This document shows positions 1-8,658 of a stretch of DNA of 64,000 nucleotides, one piece after another (the first letter of the stretch is position 1; each line of letters opens with the position of its first letter). Origin of the DNA: Microvirga sp. ACRRW (GTDB lineage Bacteria; Pseudomonadota; Alphaproteobacteria; Rhizobiales; Beijerinckiaceae); assembly GCF_022346925.1 (NCBI RefSeq), contig NZ_JAKRNJ010000003.1, forward strand, positions 1-64,000. Reading direction: 5' to 3'. Made by a program: the position numbers and the translations under genes. Below the pieces are notes generated by a model, which saw nothing but the letters and a program-made list of their open reading frames with translations, did not search any database and was not told the origin of the DNA.

Positions 1-1377
1 GGCTCGGGCGGCCTGTGGGTGGCGCAGAAGGACACGCAGCTTCTCGGAAAGCCCTCCGACGACAAGGTCATTGCCGATCTGGCGGAGAAGGCCAAGGCGT
101 CGCCCACCGGTTATGCGGACACGACCATCGCTGATGCCTCGGGCGCGGAGATCTACCGCGCCGTGGTTCCCGTCAACTTCCCCGGAATCCAGGAGCCGTG
201 GCTTCTCTCCATCTCAGCCCCGGCAGATGCCATGGTGTCCGGTGCCATCGAGGCGCGCAACCTGATGCTGCTGACCGCCGCCGGCCTGCTGGTTCTGGCC
301 CTGCTCGGCGCCTGGTGGGCCGCCCGTTCGCTCAGCCTGCCGATCACGCGTCTCACGAACACCATGAAGACGCTTGCACAGGGCAATACCGGCGTGCAGG
401 TCACCGACATCGAACGCGTCGACGAAATCGGCGCGATGGCGGGCGCGGTGCAGGTGTTCAAGGATGCGCTGATCGCGAAGAAAGAGGCCGACGAGGCCGC
501 AGCCATCGAAGCGGACGCCAAGACACGCCGCGCGCAAATGCTTGATCAGCTCACGAAGCAGTTCGAGGCCAATGTTTCCGCGCTGACCGGCGGCCTTTCC
601 TCCGCCGCCGCGCAGATGGAGACGACCGCTCAATCCATGACATCGGTGGCCGATCAGACCACGAGCCAATCGGTGAGCGTCGCTTCAGCCGCGGAGCAGA
701 CTTCGGCCAATGTGCAGACGGTGGCCGCAGCCACAGAAGAGCTGTCGATTTCTATCCGCGAAATCGCGTCCCAGGTCGGCCAGTCCTCGCGCATTGCCGA
801 ACAGGCCGTAGCGGATGCGCAGCGCACCAACGAGACCGTGCAGACGCTGGCCTCCTCGGCGGAGAAGATCGGCGACGTGGTGCAGCTCATCAACAACATC
901 GCAAGCCAAACCAATCTACTCGCGCTCAACGCCACCATCGAGGCGGCCCGCGCGGGCGAGGCCGGCAAGGGTTTTGCGGTGGTGGCAAGCGAGGTGAAGC
1001 ATCTCGCGACGCAGACCTCGAAGGCCACGGAGGAAATCTCGGCGCAGATCGCCTCCGTGCAGCAGGCGACGTCCGAAGCGGTGGAGGCCATCCAGGCCAT
1101 TGCCCGCACGATCAGCGACATGTCCCAGATCTCGGTTTCGATCGCGGCCGCCATGGAAGAACAGGGCGCCGCCACCGCCGAAATCTCGCGCAACGTGCAG
1201 GAAGCAGCGCGCGGCACGGAATCGGTGACCGGCAACATCAACGAGGTGCGTCAGGGCGCGAGCGAAACCGGAATGGCCGCAAGCAAGGTGCTGACCTCAG
1301 CGCAGGAGCTGACGCGGCATTCCGAGACGCTCACCCGCGAAGTCGGCTCGTTTCTGTCGGGCGTGAAGGCGGCATAA
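1..1377 (+). CDS. Methyl-accepting chemotaxis protein, 5' end outside the window
   Basis: The frame is open from base 1, so the N-terminus is missing. A hydrophobic membrane segment lies at about bases 259-330, after the remains of a periplasmic sensor domain. A HAMP linker follows, then a long cytoplasmic helical signalling domain. The conserved hairpin tip ([20 protein letters not shown], continuing into [17 protein letters not shown]) is intact. The protein should signal through CheW/CheA to flagellar motors or a related output. The ligand cannot be inferred because the sensor domain is truncated. No chemotaxis genes are adjacent, which is usual for dispersed receptors. The family is certain; the true start is unknown. 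Confidence 0.93.
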   Translation, partial: GSGGLWVAQKDTQLLGKPSDDKVIADLAEKAKASPTGYADTTIADASGAEIYRAVVPVNFPGIQEPWLLSISAPADAMVSGAIEARNLMLLTAAGLLVLALLGAWWAARSLSLPITRLTNTMKTLAQGNTGVQVTDIERVDEIGAMAGAVQVFKDALIAKKEADEAAAIEADAKTRRAQMLDQLTKQFEANVSALTGGLSSAAAQMETTAQSMTSVADQTTSQSVSVASAAEQTSANVQTVAAATEELSISIREIASQVGQSSRIAEQAVADAQRTNETVQTLASSAEKIGDVVQLINNIASQTNLLALNATIEAARAGEAGKGFAVVASEVKHLATQTSKATEEISAQIASVQQATSEAVEAIQAIARTISDMSQISVSIAAAMEEQGAATAEISRNVQEAARGTESVTGNINEVRQGASETGMAASKVLTSAQELTRHSETLTREVGSFLSGVKAA

Positions 1378-1403
1378 GCCCCTGCTTCGCATCAATGCGC
1401 AAG

Positions 1404-1434
1404 AGAGCCGGGCTCGATCAAGCCCGGCTCTTTT
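1404..1434 (+). terminator. Rho-independent terminator after the chemotaxis receptor
   Basis: Perfect 11-bp stem (AGAGCCGGGCT / AGCCCGGCTCT) with a 6-base loop, followed by a short T run. It lies 26 bases after the receptor stop codon and separates the receptor from the convergent RTX gene. Confidence 0.85.
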
Positions 1435-1449
1435 CGTCTTCAGCTCCGC

Positions 1450-4400
1450 TCAGACGACGAAGAAGTCGTTGAAGGCGATCTTCTTGTTCTTGCCGATATG
1501 GGCGAACACCACCTGACCGCCCGACTTGTTGCCGTTCGAGTCATACCAGAGATCGCCGGTTTTGCTGTTATAGCCGACGAAGTCGTCCTTATCGCCCGCC
1601 TTCGCGCCCAGCACGAAGTTGCCCTTCTTGAGCGCTCCCGCCTTCTTGAGCGCCGTGAACACCTTGTTCTCCAGGTGGATCACGTCGTCCTTGGCGACCC
1701 AATCCAAGATCTTGTCCTTGTTGGTCTTGGCATGGGCCTTTGTGTCGAACACGAACACATCTTTTCCCGCGCCGCCCCGGAGGATGTCGTTGCCGAGCCC
1801 GCCGGAGAGCGTGTCGTTCCCGGATGAGCCCAGGAGCGAGTCGTTGCCTGCTCCGCCTGTGATCTTGTCGTTGCCGGACGAACCGTCAATCGTGTCGTTG
1901 GAGGCACCGCCGACGAAAACATCGTCGCCGGAAGAGCCGAAAATGTTCTCCGGGTTCCGGTCGGTGACGGTGATGGTGAGGGCCTTCTCGAAAGCACCGC
2001 CCTTGCCGTCGGAGACCTTCACGCGGATCGTATGCGTTGCGGCCTGCTCGTGGTCGAGCAGCAGGCCATTCGTCGCGATGACCTTCTTGCCCGTTGCATC
2101 GAGGGCGAAGCGCCCTCCGGCATTGTCGATGAGTTCGTAGGTGAGGCTGGCACCGTCCTGATCGGTGGCCGACAGGGTGCCGACCTCGCCGCCGACAATT
2201 TCCGACACCGTCGCGTTGCTCAGCGCAATCTCCGTCGGCGCGCGGTTCGCGACAACGCTTTCGACATAGACCACGGTCCGGTCGGGGACAGGATGATCCG
2301 TATCCGTGACGGAGATCGTGAACTCCGTCACATGCTTGCTGCCCGCCTCGGCAAGTGGGCGTTCCACCGCATCGAATTGCAGCACGTCCATGATGATGGC
2401 GAGCGCATCGGGACGACCGGTGAAGGTATAGATCTTCCTGCCGTCCTTCTCCTCGAAGCCCGGCGCGGCAAGCCCTGCGGGAACGACTAGCCTGCCGTGG
2501 CTGGCATCGAAGGAAATCTTGACGGTCAGCACATCGTTCTCGTCGTCAGCGAAGACCAAGCCGCCGAAGGGGTTGACGAGAGGGCCGGTATCAACGGCGG
2601 ATGTGGTGTCCTTACCGGGCTCGACATCGACATCCGGTGCATCGTTGGTGACGGTCGGACTGAGATTGATTTTGGTGAAGACTTCCGCAATTCGGTCGTT
2701 GTCGTCGAAGAGCGTGATCAAAATCACTTTCTCAGCAACGGTCTCCGCTGCTGCCGAACTCCGGTAGGTTACAGCACGGAGGAGTTCCTGCACTAGAGCG
2801 GCGGTCGCATTTCCGTTGAAGTTGATACTGATGGTGTCTTTCGTCGTGAACGGGCTCAGTTCCCCGATCTCGATTTTTACGCCGGCACTATAGACGGACA
2901 CCTTGCTGCCAGGATCCAATCCATCGGAGAGTTCGATGTTTCCGGCGCTGAGGTCGATACCTAGATGGTCGGTTGCCGAGGGAACGCCCACACTGATCTC
3001 AAGCCCAATGAATTCCGTGCCATCGCCATGAGCCACGACGGCATTCGAGTCTTCATCGATGAAAACGGTGGTGCCTGCGGAGGTATCGACGGTATCCCCG
3101 TCGATATTGGAGATGTCGGGCGGAGTCGGCGGGCCGATGACGACATCGACCTCCTGAGTGACGGAGCCACCGTCCTTATCGGTCAGCGTGATTTCGATGT
3201 CACGCGTTCCGGTATGATTGGCGTTCGTATGGGTGTTCCAGTATCTGATAACGCGGATGAGCGCCTGAACCTGCGCGGCCGTCACGCCGTCAACGAAGGC
3301 AATGTCGAGGAGATGGTTGGTCGTATCGGCCGTGAACGTGCCGATCTCGGTCGTGCCCAGAAAAATCTTGGCTCCCGGCTTGACGACCCATCCGTCCACC
3401 CTGATGCCGCCCGCCACTGAATTGTGAATCTCGAGCAAATCGTCCGCATTATGCGCTTTCACGCGCACCGTGAGATGGCTGATGTTCTCGTCGCCATCCG
3501 CAACGACGGCGTCGCCATTCAGGTCGATATACTTACCGATCGTCCCGGCCCTGACCTGGATGCGGTCGCCGTCGAGATTGGCGATCGTCGGAGGCGTATT
3601 GCCTGCGTCCGGGGTCACGTCGAAGGTGACGGTTGCAGTCGCAAATCGGTGACCTGTATCGTGTGTGGTCACTTTGATGACGCCTGACGATGTATGGCCC
3701 TCGTCCGTAGCCGTGCTCGTCAATGTGATGGCACGGATGATTTGGGAAACGAATTCGGGCTCTGCTGCCGGTTCAAAGAGGAAGGCTATTTGATCTCCAT
3801 TGATCCAGACCAGCTCGCCGACTCTTATGCTATCGACATAGACTGGCTTGCCACCGCTGATCCCTTCCGGGAAGGTTACCCTTGTGCCAGCGACGTCGAT
3901 GCCGAGCACATGAGACAGATCACCTTCGGCGAGCTCAACTATCAGAATCTCGAGACCGTCGTCATCCGTGAGCAGGCTGTTCATTCCCACATCGACCCGG
4001 CTTTTGCCTCCGGGGGAGAGAGTGACGTGATCGCCGTTCAGATTGGCAAGGGTAGGAGCTGTATTCTCATACGTCTCTCCGCTGGCATCGGTGATGCGGT
4101 CGATTCCTTCATCGAATAGGGACTGACGTTGAGCCCTGGACAGCACGATCCCGTCGACGAGCAGATGATCCGTGAGATGCTCGCTGCCAACAATGAGGCG
4201 AGCGATGTCGAGATTGTCGATTCTGATCGTTTGGTTTTCGCTCCCAAAGAAAATGAAATCGAACCCCTCGATGACTTTGCCTCTCAGATCACTCATATCT
4301 CCGTGCAGAGCCAGTGTATCGTAGCCGTCGCCGCCATCGATCTTATTGATCCCAGCAAGCTGGGAGCCGTTTAGATCAATCGAATCCCATTCGTCCGTTC

Positions 4401-5745
4401 CTTGGATGACCTCGATGCTGTCCATGCTGATCCGGCGCAGATCGAAGCCACCGCGGCCGATCAGCTGAAGCGTATCGGTGCCGCCGTCGCCCTTGATCTC
4501 ATCGCCCACGTTGAGATCGGTACTCAACGCCACGAAGGTGTCGGCAGCCTCCGTGCCAGTTAGGTTGTCGACTCGAGCGGTCAGGTTTTGCGTCACGCCC
4601 ACCGTGCTGTCGTCGATCAAGGTCGTGACACCTTGCGCGCGCAGCTGCTCGCGCTCCTCCGGAGTGAATGTATCGCCCCGAAGGATGAGTTTTGTGCCCG
4701 CAACAGACGACCTGAGGAGCAATGCCGTGGCTTTATCCGCGAAGGTGATCGTTGCATCGGCATCGAGCACCTTGATGATGGAGAAACCGCGTACGGTGAC
4801 ATGAGTCAGATCGATGTCTCTGCCCTTGAAGGCCAGCTGATCGATGCTGGAGCCGTGCTGGCCGTCGATCAGCTTCACATCTTTGAGCTGATCGTCCCGC
4901 ATGCGGAGATAATCCGCCGAAGAGGCCGAACCGAGGATGGTCTCGACGCTTACGAATTTGTCGACGAGATCAAGCAGGTTGAAGCCTCGTCCGGAAAGGA
5001 GAAGCGTGTCGTCGCCGCCCCCTCCGTCGATTTCATCGCCTTCACCAAGCCCGGCACCGTCCGGCTGGCCGTAATCATAAGGCGCAGGGACACCGAAATA
5101 GTCGGACTTGTCACCGCCGACCATATGATCGGCATAATTGGTCAGAAGCTGCACCGCCTCCGGCGCAACGGCGATATTCACATAGGCTTCCGTCACCGAA
5201 TTATCGTGCGCTTCGATATAGAACCACGCGGTGCGGGCGATCATGAAGCTTTCGTCTTTGACCCCTCGATATGAAATGGATCGCAGGAAAAGCGCGAATT
5301 GCTCTTCCGTGATGCCGCCAACGAACGTGAAGCCGACGAAGATATTGCCGTGGGAAGGGTCTTCAGGGTTGGCATCGACAGTGGTGATCGTCGCAACGGG
5401 AGCGCCATCCACGAAGACAGTCGTTCCGGCCTCGAACTTTCCGGAGAGCGAAACGCGACCGCCCGAGGTATCGATCTCAATCGAATCGATGGCGGATCTG
5501 CCCTCCATGAAACTGACGAACATGGAGCGGGGTGCCGATCCTCCAAACGAGACGCTCACATCGCTGCCGGCATCGAGCTGAACCAGAGGCCCGCCGCTGC
5601 GGACTTGAACCCTGTCGTTGTGAAGATTTTCGAGCCTAATGGACCCGACCTGCGGGGCCGGATGCTCTGGCAGCGCAGCTGAGAGGGTTTGAACAGAGAC
5701 CGCTTCGACTGTGTCCGAAGCTTCACTGCTGGTTCTGATCGGCAT
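1450..5745 (-). CDS. Large RTX / cadherin-like secreted protein (1431 aa)
   Basis: Predicted extracellular calcium-binding protein. There is no N-terminal signal peptide. The C-terminal ~160 residues carry about six glycine/aspartate nonapeptide repeats (GGAGNDSLL, GGLGNDILR types) and end in NDFFVV, as expected of a type I secretion substrate. Upstream lie a cadherin-like domain (about residues 1165-1265, starting NRAP) and several ~145-residue beta-rich repeats that each open with N-[LI]-x-GD (LANLNGD, IANLDGD, ISNIDGD). Two further ~150-residue repeats near residues 240-560 carry EI-G-GGxDTL motifs. The start was moved from an upstream in-frame ATG to the one preceded by AAGGA at 6-base spacing. 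No secretion ABC transporter is nearby. Adhesin or biofilm protein is an inference. Confidence 0.85.
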   Translation of the reverse strand: MPIRTSSEASDTVEAVSVQTLSAALPEHPAPQVGSIRLENLHNDRVQVRSGGPLVQLDAGSDVSVSFGGSAPRSMFVSFMEGRSAIDSIEIDTSGGRVSLSGKFEAGTTVFVDGAPVATITTVDANPEDPSHGNIFVGFTFVGGITEEQFALFLRSISYRGVKDESFMIARTAWFYIEAHDNSVTEAYVNIAVAPEAVQLLTNYADHMVGGDKSDYFGVPAPYDYGQPDGAGLGEGDEIDGGGGDDTLLLSGRGFNLLDLVDKFVSVETILGSASSADYLRMRDDQLKDVKLIDGQHGSSIDQLAFKGRDIDLTHVTVRGFSIIKVLDADATITFADKATALLLRSSVAGTKLILRGDTFTPEEREQLRAQGVTTLIDDSTVGVTQNLTARVDNLTGTEAADTFVALSTDLNVGDEIKGDGGTDTLQLIGRGGFDLRRISMDSIEVIQGTDEWDSIDLNGSQLAGINKIDGGDGYDTLALHGDMSDLRGKVIEGFDFIFFGSENQTIRIDNLDIARLIVGSEHLTDHLLVDGIVLSRAQRQSLFDEGIDRITDASGETYENTAPTLANLNGDHVTLSPGGKSRVDVGMNSLLTDDDGLEILIVELAEGDLSHVLGIDVAGTRVTFPEGISGGKPVYVDSIRVGELVWINGDQIAFLFEPAAEPEFVSQIIRAITLTSTATDEGHTSSGVIKVTTHDTGHRFATATVTFDVTPDAGNTPPTIANLDGDRIQVRAGTIGKYIDLNGDAVVADGDENISHLTVRVKAHNADDLLEIHNSVAGGIRVDGWVVKPGAKIFLGTTEIGTFTADTTNHLLDIAFVDGVTAAQVQALIRVIRYWNTHTNANHTGTRDIEITLTDKDGGSVTQEVDVVIGPPTPPDISNIDGDTVDTSAGTTVFIDEDSNAVVAHGDGTEFIGLEISVGVPSATDHLGIDLSAGNIELSDGLDPGSKVSVYSAGVKIEIGELSPFTTKDTISINFNGNATAALVQELLRAVTYRSSAAAETVAEKVILITLFDDNDRIAEVFTKINLSPTVTNDAPDVDVEPGKDTTSAVDTGPLVNPFGGLVFADDENDVLTVKISFDASHGRLVVPAGLAAPGFEEKDGRKIYTFTGRPDALAIIMDVLQFDAVERPLAEAGSKHVTEFTISVTDTDHPVPDRTVVYVESVVANRAPTEIALSNATVSEIVGGEVGTLSATDQDGASLTYELIDNAGGRFALDATGKKVIATNGLLLDHEQAATHTIRVKVSDGKGGAFEKALTITVTDRNPENIFGSSGDDVFVGGASNDTIDGSSGNDKITGGAGNDSLLGSSGNDTLSGGLGNDILRGGAGKDVFVFDTKAHAKTNKDKILDWVAKDDVIHLENKVFTALKKAGALKKGNFVLGAKAGDKDDFVGYNSKTGDLWYDSNGNKSGGQVVFAHIGKNKKIAFNDFFVV

Positions 5746-5797
5746 GCGGTGTCCTTGCGACTGTCGCTGGCAGAGCTGCCAGGGCAATTGCAAGCAT

Positions 5798-5814
5798 AGG
5801 TAACTTAGTTACCT
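5798..5814. promoter_or_regulatory. Palindromic operator-like site upstream of the RTX gene
   Basis: AGGTAACTTAGTTACCT is a perfect inverted repeat with 7-base arms and a 3-base centre. It lies 52 bases upstream of the RTX start, where an operator would overlap the promoter. The size suits a small dimeric winged-helix repressor (MarR or HxlR type), but the cognate regulator is not visible. Confidence 0.5.
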
Positions 5815-5832
5815 TTTGCCAGGGCTTAGGTT

Positions 5833-6327
5833 TTATTCCCCGTCCGGCTCCTTCGCCGGGATTTCTTCACCATCAATCGCGATGAGCTTCTGGCGGACCC
5901 GCTCCAGACCTTGGCTGAGGCGGTCGAGTTCTTCGGCCATGGCGTCCTGCATGGCGGCGGCGGCGGTGGGGAATTCTTCCAGCACGCGGCGCATGAGGCT
6001 CGGGGTCACGCGGATGATTGTGGAGGCTTCCTGGGCTGTCGCGGTGGCGGGGCGGGCGATGCGGGTGAAGAGGGCCGCCTGGCCGATCAGGGAGCCCGGG
6101 CCTGCCAAGAAGGCGGCAGGCGAGCCTTCCTCGTTGGCGTCCAACGCGATGGCGCCCCGGCTCACAACATAGCCGCCATCGGAACGGTCGCCCTTGCGGA
6201 ACAGCACGTCGCCCTCGCGGAGCGAGCGACTTTCCGAGGCGAAGGCCACGAGGCGCAGGGCATCCCGCTCCAAAAGGTTGAACAGGGGCGCTTGCGAGAG
6301 GATCGCGATATCGTCGTCGAGAGCCAT
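5833..6327 (-). CDS. Cyclic nucleotide-binding domain protein (Crp-like fold, no HTH)
   Basis: 164 residues. About residues 10-120 form one cNMP-binding beta-barrel (hallmarks: FRKGDRSDGGYVVSRGAI, then a GPGSLIGQAALF phosphate-binding-cassette-like stretch). A helical tail of ~45 residues follows, with no DNA-binding domain. The expected Arg of a true cAMP pocket is not obvious, so ligand binding is uncertain. It starts 4 bases after the stop of the response regulator, so the two are almost certainly co-transcribed and may act in one signalling pathway. Confidence 0.8.
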   Translation of the reverse strand: MALDDDIAILSQAPLFNLLERDALRLVAFASESRSLREGDVLFRKGDRSDGGYVVSRGAIALDANEEGSPAAFLAGPGSLIGQAALFTRIARPATATAQEASTIIRVTPSLMRRVLEEFPTAAAAMQDAMAEELDRLSQGLERVRQKLIAIDGEEIPAKEPDGE

Positions 6328-6331
6328 GGTT

Positions 6332-7018
6332 TTACGGGATCAGCTTGTAGCCGCCCGGCTCGGTCACCAGGATGCGGGCATTGGACGGATCGGCCTCGAT
6401 CTTCTGGCGCAGCCGGTAAATATGCGTTTCCAGCGTATGGGTCGTGACGTTGGAATTGTAGCCCCAGACTTCGGTGAGCAAGGTATCGCGCCCCACCACC
6501 GCCTGACCGGCGCGGTAGAGATAGCGCAGGATCGCGGTTTCCTTCTCCGTGAGCTTGAGCTTCGAGCCCTTCTCGTTGGTGAGAAGCTTCGAGCCCGGGC
6601 GGAAGGTGTAGGGCCCGATCTGGAACACCGCATCCTCGCTCGCCTCGTATTGGCGCAGCTGCGCCCGGATGCGGGCGAGCAGCACGGCGAACTTGAAGGG
6701 CTTGATCACATAATCGTTGGCGCCCGCCTCCAGGCCCATCACGGTGTCACTGTCCGAATCCTGGCCCGTGAGCATGATGATGGGGCTGCGGAAACCGTTC
6801 TGGCGCATGACTTTCACGGCCTCGCGGCCATCCATGTCGGGCAGGCCCACATCCATGATGGCGAGGTCGATCCGGTCACCCTTCACCGCCTCGATGGCGG
6901 CGCCGGCCGTTTCCACGACGGTGACCTGGAATTCCTCGTGCAGGCCCAGCTGCTCGGACAGGGTGTCGCGCAGGTCCTGATCGTCGTCCACGACGAGGAG
7001 GCGGCTGGCATTCGACAT
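6332..7018 (-). CDS. OmpR/PhoB-type response regulator
   Basis: 228 residues. The N-terminal receiver has the acidic pocket (VVDDDQD), the phosphoacceptor Asp56 (AIMDVGLP) and the conserved Lys (VIKPF). The C-terminal winged helix (about 130-228) has the recognition segment THTLETHIYRLRQKIE and ends EPGGYKLIP. The start is the ATG preceded by AAGGG at 6-base spacing rather than an in-frame ATG six codons upstream. No histidine kinase is adjacent, so it is an orphan whose partner lies elsewhere. It resembles the conserved alphaproteobacterial envelope regulator CenR, but that assignment is uncertain. Confidence 0.88.
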   Translation of the reverse strand: MSNASRLLVVDDDQDLRDTLSEQLGLHEEFQVTVVETAGAAIEAVKGDRIDLAIMDVGLPDMDGREAVKVMRQNGFRSPIIMLTGQDSDSDTVMGLEAGANDYVIKPFKFAVLLARIRAQLRQYEASEDAVFQIGPYTFRPGSKLLTNEKGSKLKLTEKETAILRYLYRAGQAVVGRDTLLTEVWGYNSNVTTHTLETHIYRLRQKIEADPSNARILVTEPGGYKLIP

Positions 7019-7235
7019 CTCAAACCCTTCAAACAATGAACAACGAAGAAGCTGGGCAGCTCCCAGGGACGAACCCGCGTCCGTTCCCTGTCCTGAGGCG
7101 CAATCGTCAGCTCAATCGGCATAAGCTGTTGAAGCTCCGCCGCGGTGAAGCTTCACGCTTTCCGATCACGCTCGTTGCATTAGAGTAGTCATTCCCAGCT
7201 TGACAACAAGGGGCAGGGTCCGCCCTTCCACGGCT

Positions 7236-7769
7236 ATGAAGCGCACCAGCGTCAATGTGATCCGCGTCCACCGCTCCCCGCTCGACCATCGAAAGGGGCG
7301 GCTCACGGCCGGAAATCTCACCCTCCCCTGCGCCATCGGGCGCTCCGGAACGGTCCGCGCCAAGCGCGAGGGCGATGGCGGCTCTCCGGTCGGGCGGTTT
7401 CGGTTGCTCCAGGCCTTCTACCGGTCCGATCATGGCCCGCGCCCGCGCACCGGCCTGAAGCTGAAGCCGATCCGGCCTTCGGACGGCTGGTCCGACGATT
7501 CCTTGGACAGACGCTACAACACTCTCGTGCCGCTCCCCTGCCCCACGAGTCATGAGAAGATGTGGCGGGAGGATCATCTCTACGACGTGGTGATCGACAT
7601 CGCCTGGAACCGGGGACCGATCCGACGAGGGCGCGGCAGCGCCATCTTTCTCCACCTCGCCCGCCCCGGCTTCCTGCCCACCGAGGGCTGCGTCGCCGTG
7701 GAGCCGCGCATGATCCGGCGGCTTCTGGAACGGATCGGGCCACACACGCGCATCGAGATCGTCGGTTGA
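7236..7769 (+). CDS. L,D-transpeptidase (YkuD fold) family protein
   Basis: 177 residues. The catalytic signature of the YkuD fold is present: His140 in IFLHLARPG and Cys152 in PTEGCVAVE. Early strands (LPCAIGRSGTVRAKREGDGG, PVGRFRLL) also fit. Enzymes of this fold form 3-3 peptidoglycan crosslinks or attach lipoproteins. No signal peptide or membrane anchor is visible, so export is not obvious. The ATG at MKRT was chosen over an upstream TTG because the domain begins there; no strong ribosome-binding site is seen. It ends 4 bases before an ATP-grasp gene, implying one operon. Confidence 0.82.
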   Translation: MKRTSVNVIRVHRSPLDHRKGRLTAGNLTLPCAIGRSGTVRAKREGDGGSPVGRFRLLQAFYRSDHGPRPRTGLKLKPIRPSDGWSDDSLDRRYNTLVPLPCPTSHEKMWREDHLYDVVIDIAWNRGPIRRGRGSAIFLHLARPGFLPTEGCVAVEPRMIRRLLERIGPHTRIEIVG

Positions 7770-7773
7770 CCAC

Positions 7774-8622
7774 GTGATCCTGATCGCGACCTGTTCCGAG
7801 TACCCTCACCCGACGCCGAACCTGGAGGCACTGCTGGCGGCCTTGCGCGCGCTCGGCGCGAAGGCGGATTTCGTGCCCTGGAAGACGACCGATCTCGACG
7901 TCTTCACGGCAACTGACGCGGTGCTGCCCTTGTGCTGCTGGGATTATTACGACGATCCCGAGCGCTTTCTGCAATGGATCGATGCTCTCGAGGCAGCAGG
8001 CGCCAAACTGCTCAACACCCCTGCCCTGCTGCGCTGGAACTTCCGCAAGACCTATCTTCTGGAAATGGCAGCGGCGGGACTTGCGATTCCCAAGACCTTC
8101 CATCTTCCGGAAGCTCGTTCGCAAATGATTGCGCAACGGATGGAAGACGAAGGCTGGCAGACTGCTGTGCTCAAGCCCGTTTCCAGCCAAAGCGGCCATG
8201 GGGTGCAGAAGCTCGATATGTCCGAGCGCGACCGCTGGCCTGTCGACCCGCACGCCGGCGAGATGCTGCTGCAGGAATTCCAATCCGATATCGCCTCTCT
8301 CGGCGAGACGACGATGACCTTCATCGACGGTGTCTTCTCCCATGCGGTCCGGCGCGTGTTGCGGCCGGGCGAGTGGAGAGCCAATCCTCAATTCGGCATC
8401 ACCTACGAGCGCGTCTCGCCCCGCCAGGACATGATCGATGCGGGTGCGGCTTATGTCGTGCATCTTCCGCAAAAGCCGCTTTACGCGCGCGTCGACGGCA
8501 TCGCGCGTGAAAGCGGCTTCATGCTGACCGAGCTGGAGTTGATCGATCCCTATCTCTATCTCGAATTCGCACCAGGCAGCGCCGAGCGCATGGCCAGATC
8601 CATTCTCGGGAGAGTCGGATAG
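7774..8622 (+). CDS. ATP-grasp (RimK-like) ligase family protein
   Basis: 282 residues, GTG start. An N-terminal pre-ATP-grasp Rossmann-like region (MILIATCSEYPHPTPNLEAL; CCWDYYDDPERFLQWID) is followed by the ATP-grasp core. Visible core parts are the nucleotide-binding lysine segment TAVLKPVSSQSGHGV, the LLQEFQSDI strand, and the metal-binding end ELELIDPYLYLEFAPGSAER. The family ligates carboxylates to amino groups; relatives include D-cycloserine ligase-like and glutathione-synthetase-like proteins. The substrate is unknown. The tight link to an L,D-transpeptidase-fold gene hints at a peptide or amino-acid ligation pathway. Confidence 0.78.
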   Translation: MILIATCSEYPHPTPNLEALLAALRALGAKADFVPWKTTDLDVFTATDAVLPLCCWDYYDDPERFLQWIDALEAAGAKLLNTPALLRWNFRKTYLLEMAAAGLAIPKTFHLPEARSQMIAQRMEDEGWQTAVLKPVSSQSGHGVQKLDMSERDRWPVDPHAGEMLLQEFQSDIASLGETTMTFIDGVFSHAVRRVLRPGEWRANPQFGITYERVSPRQDMIDAGAAYVVHLPQKPLYARVDGIARESGFMLTELELIDPYLYLEFAPGSAERMARSILGRVG

Positions 8623-8650
8623 GAGAATGCGGAGTTGATCCGCACTCTCC
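8622..8650. terminator. Hairpin between convergent ATP-grasp and ABC-F genes
   Basis: GGAGA-a-TGCGGA / TCCGCA-c-TCTCC stem (11 pairs, one mismatch) around a GTTGA loop. There is no strong T run on either side, so it may be a bidirectional stabiliser rather than a strong terminator. Confidence 0.45.
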
Positions 8651-8658
8651 CTCTCGCA

